Shown: positions 58,661-64,000 of the stretch, one piece after another | How positions within the stretch are numbered: the stretch's first letter is position 1 | Layout of the letters: every line of letters begins with the position of its first letter | Source: Candidatus Avelusimicrobium fimicolum | GTDB taxonomy: Bacteria; Elusimicrobiota; Elusimicrobia; Elusimicrobiales; Elusimicrobiaceae | Assembly (NCBI GenBank): GCA_900541355.1 | Contig: UQJU01000002.1 | Location: forward strand, 11,623-75,622 | Reading direction: 5' to 3' | DNA length: 64,000 nt | The notes under the pieces: model-generated | The model's input: only the letters and a program-made list of their open reading frames with translations | Databases searched by the model: none | Told to the model about the DNA's origin: nothing | Position numbers and translations under genes: made by a program

Positions 58661-59425
58661 TTATGCTTTTAACAACTGCATTTGGATAGGCCCTTGGCTG
58701 CTGCCCTCCACAAATTGTTTTACATACGGGTTATCCGTTTTTTTAAATTCTTCCGGCGTACCGTACATCAAAATATGTCCTTCGTACAAGAACGCAATAT
58801 AATCGGCAATTTTAAAGGCCGAACGCATATCGTGCGTAATCACGACCGAGGTTACCCCCAGTTTGGCTTTTAACCCGATAATCAAATCGCTGATAATATC
58901 GGACATTATAGGGTCCAACCCGGTGGTTGGCTCGTCATATAAAATCACTTTCGGCTCCACCGCCAGCACGCGCGCCAACGAAACGCGCTTTTTCATACCG
59001 CCGGACAGTTCGCTGGGGTTTAATTTGGCTACGTCCTCTTTTAGCCCCACCAAGGCCAATTTTTCTTTAATTACCTTGGGATATTCGCTTTCCGGCACTT
59101 CGGTTAAATATTTAAGACCAAAAGTAACATTTTCGCCCACGCTCATAGAGTCAAACAAGGCTCCCTCTTGGAATAAATAACCGAACTTACGGCGGATAGC
59201 GGCCAGTTTAATTTCGCTGTGGATTTTTGTAATATCCTTTCCGTCCACCCATATATGTCCGCCCGTGGCTTCTTCCAACCCGATAAGGCATTTGATTAAG
59301 GTGCTTTTACCCGAGCCGGAACCGCCCAAAATGCAAGTGGTTTTGCCCTCTTCTATTTTGAGGTTTATATCCTTTAACACCTGTTTGGGGCCAAAACTTT
59401 TTTTCAAATCTTTAATTTCAATCAT
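58661..59425 (-). CDS. mlaF: ABC transporter ATP-binding protein MlaF
   Basis: 254 residues. Walker A GGSGSGKST (about 34-42), Q-loop LFQEGALFDSMSV, signature LSGGMKKRVSLARVLA (about 141) and Walker B VILYDEPTTGLDP (about 161). Powers lipid transfer by the Mla complex. Between mlaE and mlaD in one minus unit. Confidence 0.94.
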   Translation of the reverse strand: MIEIKDLKKSFGPKQVLKDINLKIEEGKTTCILGGSGSGKSTLIKCLIGLEEATGGHIWVDGKDITKIHSEIKLAAIRRKFGYLFQEGALFDSMSVGENVTFGLKYLTEVPESEYPKVIKEKLALVGLKEDVAKLNPSELSGGMKKRVSLARVLAVEPKVILYDEPTTGLDPIMSDIISDLIIGLKAKLGVTSVVITHDMRSAFKIADYIAFLYEGHILMYGTPEEFKKTDNPYVKQFVEGSSQGPIQMQLLKA

Positions 59426-59426
59426 A

Positions 59427-60203
59427 TTAAACCCCGAACGCCGTTAAAATGGCGGTTAAAAAGTAATCCAATACCAAAATAAGCACAATCGTGGTAACTA
59501 CGGCCCCGGTGGTAGATTTCCCCACTCCTTCGGCACCGCCGCGCGTGCTGACCCCTTTGTAGCAGCAAACCGTCGCCACCATAAACGCAAACACAAACGA
59601 TTTAATAAAGCCGTGCATAAAGTCCTTCACACCCATAAACGAGGTAATATCCGTAATATATACCTCTCCGGCAACTCCCAGCGCATAAACCGCCACCAAA
59701 TAGCCACCCAAGACTCCAAACAAGTTGGAAAAAAGTGTTAAAACCGGCATTGTAAACACAAAGCCAAACATCCGCGGGATAACTAAATAGCGGATAGGGT
59801 TCGTGCCTAATGTATAAAGCGCATCAATCTGCTCGGTAACCGCCATTGTGCCGATTTGTGCCGTTACCGCCGCCCCCGCACGGCCGGAAACAACCACCGC
59901 AGTCAGTACCGGCCCTAATTCGCGGATAAGCGAAAAAGTAACAATCGTTCCCACGAAAATAGGTTCGCCGAAGATATTGCCAATCGTGTTTCCTGCCTGC
60001 AACGCCAGCACCATACCCGTAAACAAACTGGTAAGCGCCGTTACGCCCAAAGATTCTACGCCAATCGTTACGCTCTGTTCCACCGCCTGACCAAATTCAA
60101 AGCGGGAGTGCGTCAGCCAGAACAAAGACGAGCGGACCATTTGGGCGGCTCCGCCCACTTGGCCGAACAGGTTGGACATATATTTACCAATAAGTGTAAA
60201 CAT
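59427..60203 (-). CDS. mlaE: MlaE-family lipid ABC permease
   Basis: 258 residues. Six helices with the family motifs VTALTSLFTGMVLALQAGN (about 57-75), LIRELGPVLTAVVVSGRAGAAV (about 95-116) and MAVTEQIDALYTLGTNPIRYLVIPR (about 122). It forms the membrane channel of the MCE transporter. ATG 60203 overlaps the alr stop (TAATG); the upstream extension of 15 codons lies in alr. Confidence 0.93.
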   Translation of the reverse strand: MFTLIGKYMSNLFGQVGGAAQMVRSSLFWLTHSRFEFGQAVEQSVTIGVESLGVTALTSLFTGMVLALQAGNTIGNIFGEPIFVGTIVTFSLIRELGPVLTAVVVSGRAGAAVTAQIGTMAVTEQIDALYTLGTNPIRYLVIPRMFGFVFTMPVLTLFSNLFGVLGGYLVAVYALGVAGEVYITDITSFMGVKDFMHGFIKSFVFAFMVATVCCYKGVSTRGGAEGVGKSTTGAVVTTIVLILVLDYFLTAILTAFGV

Positions 60204-61312
60204 TATTCTTTGTAAATCCTCGGTACGCGCATCATCAAAAGGGTGCACAATTCATAATCAATCGTGCCCGCCTTTTCAGCCAGTTCCGCATAAGTAATTT
60301 CTTCGTTGCCTTGGCGGCCTACGGCTACCGCTTCGTCGCCCACTTTTACGGACCCAGCATTGGTAATATCCACCATCATCATATCCATTGTGATATTACC
60401 TAACACCCGGCAACGCTTGCCGTTAATAAGCACCTCTGCTTTATTGGAAAGAGCGCGCAAATAGCCGTCCCCATACCCCAAGGGCAAAGTGGCTACCTTC
60501 ATTGGGGCCGGAGCAATAAAACTGCGGTTATAACTAATACTCGCCCCGGCGGGAACGTCCTTTACATATACCACACGGGTTTTTAAGGACAAAATCGGCT
60601 CAAACCCGGCTTCTAATCCGAACGCGCTGTGGCCCGTGCGGACCATATCGTAATGCACATCGGGCCGCGCGGTAATAGCCGAAGAAGCCGCCACGTGGCA
60701 ATAATTGATATGGATACCCTTTAAATGGACATTGGTTAAAGTATCTCGGTAGTAACCGATTTGTTCCTCGGTATAGGCCGGGTCAGTCTCCACGCTGGAA
60801 AGGTGCGTAAAAAGGCCATCTAAAATAACGTGCGGGTTTTTATCCAAATATTCAATCACATTAAAAACTCCGCCGCGACGCGTGCCGATACGCCCCATAC
60901 CGGTATCTTGCTTAACGTGGCAAAGGGCTTTTTTGCCTATTTTTTCCGCAATTTCGCATACGGCCTTGGCTGCATCTAAACTGGCAATAGTGATGGCGAT
61001 ATTGTTTTTAATGGCATACTCAAACGCTTCAAACGGGTAAATACTGCCTAATACCAAAATAGGCAGCGTTACGCCCGCCTGGCGCAACTGCAATGCTTCC
61101 TCCACCGAGGCCGCGCCAAAAAAATCGCTTAGTTTGTTTTTTTCTAAAAACAGGCCCAAAGGCACCGCTCCGTGGCCATAGGCGTTCGCCTTCAAAACAG
61201 TCAAAACGCGCACGCCCTCTCCGGCCTGCTCGTGTACCTTACGCATATTGCGGGCCAGTTTTTTTAAATCCACTTCGGCAACCGTCGGTCTTAAAATAGG
61301 CATCATATACAT
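60203..61312 (-). CDS. alr: Alanine racemase
   Basis: 369 residues. PLP lysine in VLKANAYGHGAVPLG (about 39-53). Catalytic Tyr in ISYNRSFIAP (about 258), and LPLGYGDGYLRALSN plus GNITMDMMMVDIT in the C-terminal domain. It makes D-alanine for peptidoglycan. The ATG overlaps the dnaB stop (TAATG) with CCGGAG upstream. Confidence 0.94.
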   Translation of the reverse strand: MYMMPILRPTVAEVDLKKLARNMRKVHEQAGEGVRVLTVLKANAYGHGAVPLGLFLEKNKLSDFFGAASVEEALQLRQAGVTLPILVLGSIYPFEAFEYAIKNNIAITIASLDAAKAVCEIAEKIGKKALCHVKQDTGMGRIGTRRGGVFNVIEYLDKNPHVILDGLFTHLSSVETDPAYTEEQIGYYRDTLTNVHLKGIHINYCHVAASSAITARPDVHYDMVRTGHSAFGLEAGFEPILSLKTRVVYVKDVPAGASISYNRSFIAPAPMKVATLPLGYGDGYLRALSNKAEVLINGKRCRVLGNITMDMMMVDITNAGSVKVGDEAVAVGRQGNEEITYAELAEKAGTIDYELCTLLMMRVPRIYKE

Positions 61313-62730
61313 TACTCCGGAATCGCCATTGTGGTATTTCCGCCCACATTCTGCGCTGATTCCAAAGATTCAGGTGCGGGATTTGTGAACAAGGCATATT
61401 CGCCAAAGAAAGCCAAGTCAATATCTCCCACCGGGCCGTTACGCTGTTTGGCAATAATCAGGGTGGCTTTATTTTTTAGCGTTTCGTCGTCGCGTTTATA
61501 ATACGCTTCGCGGTGGATTAAAGCCACCACGTCGGCGTCCTGTTCAATAGAGCCGGATTCGCGCAAGTCGGAAAGTTGCGGCTTATTGTCTTGGCGGCTC
61601 TTATCCTCGTTTTTGCGGCTTAACTGCGAAAGAGCCAAGACAGGCACATTTAAGGTGCGGGCTAAATCTTTAAGCATACGGGAAATTTCCGATACTTCCT
61701 GCTGTCTGCTTTCGGTACGGCGTTCACCGCCGCGGATTAACTGCAAGTAGTCAATCACAATAAGCCCCAACTCTTTGCCTTGTTTTTTTAGATCGGTGGC
61801 CAAACGGCGCGCGCGCATACGCAGTTCGGTAATGGAAATACCGGACGTATCGTCAATATACATCGGCGCAGAGGCCAAGCGACCCAATTCGCGCGTTAAA
61901 TCGGACCATTTGCTCTGCTCGTAATATCCGGTACGCAACTTATAAATTTCCACCATAGAGGCCGCGCCGAGCATACGTTCAAAAATAATGTGCCGCCCCA
62001 TTTCCAGCGAGAAAAATGCCACCGGGAACCCGCACTCCACGCAAGCGTGGTGCGCAATATTTAAGGCCAAAGCGGTTTTACCTTGGCTGGGACGCGCCCC
62101 TAAAATAATAAGGTCAGATTTTCTAAGCCCGCCCGTTTTGCGGTCAAACTCATCTAATCCAGTCGGCACCCCTTGAATAGCGTTTTTATTGCGTACGGCT
62201 TTTTCCAAAATTTCAATCACTTCGGGGGCCAAATCTTTTGAAGAAACAAAGCCTGTGAGTTTCTGCTTTTGGCTTAACTTATAAATTTGGTCGGCGGCAG
62301 AGTCAATCAGCACCTGAGGATCGTCGTCCTCTTCCTTATAGCAGCGTTGGACAAGTGATGTGGCCGTGCGAATTAAATCGCGTACGACGTACTTTTTATA
62401 GACGATTTCCGCATAGTGCTTAATATGGGCGGCAGTGGAAACCTTATCCACCAGTTGTGTTAAATAAACTTCCCCCCCCAACTGGGCCAAAAGGTTATTT
62501 TTTTTCAGTTCCTCACTAAGCGTAATGATATCAATCGCTTGGCCGCGGTCCGCCAGACTCTTCATTGCGGCAAAAATCTTTTGGTGGGATTCTTTATAAA
62601 AATGTTCGGGCTTTAAAATTTCCAACGCATCGGTTACAGCCTCCGCATCCAAAAGCATTGAGCCTAAAACAGCCATTTCCGCATCTATTGCCTGCGGAGG
62701 GATTTTTTCTTCCAGTAAATTGCTTGCCAT
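61312..62730 (-). CDS. dnaB: Replicative DNA helicase DnaB
   Basis: 472 residues. N-terminal DnaB domain (MASNLLEEKIPPQAIDAEMA...), a linker, and a RecA-type domain with Walker A GARPSQGKTALALN (about 202-215), LGLIVIDYLQLI (Walker B) and REAYYKRD near the end. It unwinds DNA at the fork. Start ATG 62730 is preceded by GAGGAC. The operon dnaB-alr-mlaE-mlaF-mlaD-radA continues downstream without promoters that I can see. Confidence 0.96.
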   Translation of the reverse strand: MASNLLEEKIPPQAIDAEMAVLGSMLLDAEAVTDALEILKPEHFYKESHQKIFAAMKSLADRGQAIDIITLSEELKKNNLLAQLGGEVYLTQLVDKVSTAAHIKHYAEIVYKKYVVRDLIRTATSLVQRCYKEEDDDPQVLIDSAADQIYKLSQKQKLTGFVSSKDLAPEVIEILEKAVRNKNAIQGVPTGLDEFDRKTGGLRKSDLIILGARPSQGKTALALNIAHHACVECGFPVAFFSLEMGRHIIFERMLGAASMVEIYKLRTGYYEQSKWSDLTRELGRLASAPMYIDDTSGISITELRMRARRLATDLKKQGKELGLIVIDYLQLIRGGERRTESRQQEVSEISRMLKDLARTLNVPVLALSQLSRKNEDKSRQDNKPQLSDLRESGSIEQDADVVALIHREAYYKRDDETLKNKATLIIAKQRNGPVGDIDLAFFGEYALFTNPAPESLESAQNVGGNTTMAIPE

Positions 62731-62804
62731 AAGTCCTCTACAACTAAAAAATGGGTCCACACGCTTACTCCCCGGTAAGGCGCGCTTTTTATCATTGTAG
62801 CAAT

Positions 62805-63521
62805 TTAGACGCTTTTAATGCCACCCGAACAAGGGTTAATTGGGCAATTTGTAACAAGGAGTTTAAGAGGAACCATACCGGCAAATCTGGTACTCTGCAC
62901 CCCCGATTTTGGCACATTTGTCTTGTCCCATACAAAAACCGTGCCAACGGGGGCATTTAAACTCTTGGCGGAAGTTGGATTAAGCACCATATATAGGTGC
63001 ATCCCCTTGTAATTAACATTAACCCCACCGTTGACGGAATGAAACAACAAATCGGGGCTTACGCGGATTTGTGAATCACAATACAGCCGCCGATTGGTTT
63101 CAAGCAACCGGGAATAGGTATAAGAAAGACCAGATAAATCAGCAAATTCAATTAAGTCTAAACAGGCAGAAGTCCCGCCATTTAAAATAAACAACTCCTG
63201 TCCGCGCTTTAATGCGCTAAACCAAGGCAAAACGGTGCTTACGCGGGCCTTTGTAACGGCTTTTTCGTATTGGGGCAGAGCCACCGCCGCCAAAATGCCG
63301 ATAATAAGCACAACGACTAATAGTTCAATCAAAGTAAAGCCTGCGGTTGCTGTGCGGCCACTTGTGCAAGTGGCGTCATTCTGGAAAGTCGGCCGGCGCG
63401 GAGCGTTCCAGAATCTGTTGTTGCGCAACGGCGATATTCCGTAACCCTGCGGGCCGCCAAACCTTACGGAATGACGTCTGTTTGAGGTGGTCGCACGGCT
63501 AACATCAGTAAATTCTTTCAT
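62805..63521 (-). CDS. Pilin-like protein with a 60-residue leader created by an inserted repeat
   Basis: 238 residues from the ATG at 63521 (AAGGAG upstream). The class III motif TAGFTLIELLVVVLIIGI lies at about residue 59-76 rather than at the start; the preceding leader is coded by repeat DNA 63353-63497, in frame. After it the chain is a normal pilin (PQYEKAVTKARVSTVLPWFSALKRG) with a small globular part and a few Cys. Leaders of ordinary prepilins are 3-20 residues, so processing is questionable. No alternative start codon near the motif was found. The upstream region is shared with the secreted protein at 1561-2883. Confidence 0.75.
   Translation of the reverse strand: MKEFTDVSRATTSNRRHSVRFGGPQGYGISPLRNNRFWNAPRRPTFQNDATCTSGRTATAGFTLIELLVVVLIIGILAAVALPQYEKAVTKARVSTVLPWFSALKRGQELFILNGGTSACLDLIEFADLSGLSYTYSRLLETNRRLYCDSQIRVSPDLLFHSVNGGVNVNYKGMHLYMVLNPTSAKSLNAPVGTVFVWDKTNVPKSGVQSTRFAGMVPLKLLVTNCPINPCSGGIKSV
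63353..63497. repeat. REPIN inserted in the pilin leader
   Basis: Two inverted REP units. The first pairs ATTCTGGAA with TTCCAGAAT, the second ATTCCGTAA with TTACGGAAT. The pair is bounded by CGTCATTC and GAATGACG, inside weaker flanks GTGCGGCCAC (about 63353) and GTGGTCGCAC (about 63487). The body GTCGGCCGGCGCGGAGCG is the one found in the intergenic copies. Confidence 0.7.
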
Positions 63522-63840
63522 TTTTTCTCCTTTTAGGGCCTTTATATTCAAGCAAAACAGCCTTTTATACACATTTTTATACAGCGGATACATCCGGGTA
63601 TATCCGACTGAGAATATCAAAATTTTAGCAAAAAAAAAAAACGAAACAACCCCTTTACAGGAAATGACGGAAAAGCAACAACCAAAAGCCCAAAAAGCAG
63701 ATACTGAAACCTATCAATAGACCCCGTGCAGAAACACTACGGGATGATGCCTAGCGGTATGGGCGGCAATTCAGGATAACTTTTTATTTTGCGGGTCCTG
63801 ACACATATAACTGGCGTGCAAAATGTTTGCTGCTATGTCG
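63522..63840. other. Intergenic: shared 5' block and REP remnants
   Basis: 63522-63700 aligns with 2884-3060, the region upstream of the secreted protein gene. A worn REP unit lies at about 63716-63750 (GACCCCGTGCAGAAACACTA with CGGGATGATG), and a TTCAGGAT fragment near 63770. No gene or clear promoter other than the pilin leader is seen. Confidence 0.55.
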
Positions 63841-63852
63841 TTTGGTTGTTAA

Positions 63853-63975
63853 TGCCGTCCGTGCGTTGCCTATAAAAGCCGGATTAGGCGGAGTGGCATT
63901 TTTATTTGTTTGAACATAGTGAGTTATAAAAATGCCCGGCTAAGCCTGGCTTTTATAACGCTTTGGACGGGGAGT
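63853..63975 (+). repeat. Hairpin-rich repeat element, copy C (at the right edge)
   Basis: Outer stems CCGTCC/GGACGG, GCGTT/AACGC and TATAAAAGCC/GGCTTTTATA enclose the core GGATTAGGCGGAGTGGC. The inner arm GGCATTTTTAT (63895-63905) pairs with ATAAAAATGCC (63926-63936) around TTGTTTGAACATAGTGAGTT; the core closes with GCCTGGC. The order of parts matches copies A and B, although here the flanks pair with each other. Confidence 0.6.
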
Positions 63976-64000
63976 TTTTTGTCATACTTTTTGTCGGTAC

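Overview
This looks like a gene-dense chromosomal window from a diderm, fermentative, probably gut-associated bacterium. The outer membrane is inferred from an MCE/Mla lipid-transport operon and several lipoproteins; fermentation is suggested by NADP-type glutamate dehydrogenase beside a dicarboxylate/amino-acid symporter and two YfcC-type carriers. Six short pilin-like genes (one degenerate), several unrecognised signal-peptide proteins and the codon style remind me of Elusimicrobiota (the Elusimicrobium/Avelusimicrobium kind). That assignment is pattern recognition; no rRNA or marker search was possible.

Layout. 1-5050: scpA (cut by the left edge), an M50 protease, a candidate small RNA, a secreted Cys-rich protein between direct repeats, a CCA-adding-type enzyme and a CpXC protein. 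5140-11160: tRNA-Arg, yebC-ruvC-hflX, a secreted trypsin-like protease, plsY-gpsA and an HU-like gene. 11168-11848: an IS200-type insertion sequence. 11869-20705, all minus: membrane proteins, queF, a P-type ATPase with altered signature motifs, a TPR lipoprotein, lspA-ileS, and a DtxR-type regulator coupled to a pilin gene. 20812-28415: gdhA, a DAACS symporter, RNase H, rnpB RNA, a secreted protein ending in a receiver-like domain, a histidine kinase, tsaC and rsmI. 28546-33590: two YfcC carriers and an SSS symporter overlapping thiamine pyrophosphokinase. 33617-37834: a tightly overlapping minus operon with rimI, tsaB, tsaE, a CBM48 protein and a radical SAM protein. 37936-38465: tRNA-Ser followed by an unusual hairpin-rich repeat region. 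38560-45090: an MBL-fold hydrolase, malQ, ridA, tRNA-Lys and tRNA-Glu, and secreted proteins. 45400-48305: a pilin gene array among REP-like repeats. 48374-64000: marC, a ClC channel, then a long minus run (add, cysS, ispDF, PIN-TRAM, radA, mlaDFE, alr, dnaB) and a last pilin gene with a repeat inserted in its leader.

How it fits together. TsaC, TsaB and TsaE cover three of the usual four bacterial t6A proteins (TsaD is not here). PlsY and GpsA make phospholipid precursors, MlaDFE moves lipids, and LspA matures the lipoproteins. GdhA and the DAACS carrier suggest amino-acid uptake and fermentation.

The most unusual material is not protein. Three copies of a hairpin-rich element share a core motif but have different stem sequences with pairing kept: two lie behind tRNA-Ser, whose 3' end is duplicated, and one is at the right edge. 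Short REP/REPIN-like repeats crowd around the pilin and secreted-protein genes, and one REPIN sits in frame inside a prepilin leader. Several genes also start 6-8 bases after a -10 box with no Shine-Dalgarno site, suggesting leaderless transcripts. No CRISPR array, rRNA gene or prophage was seen.
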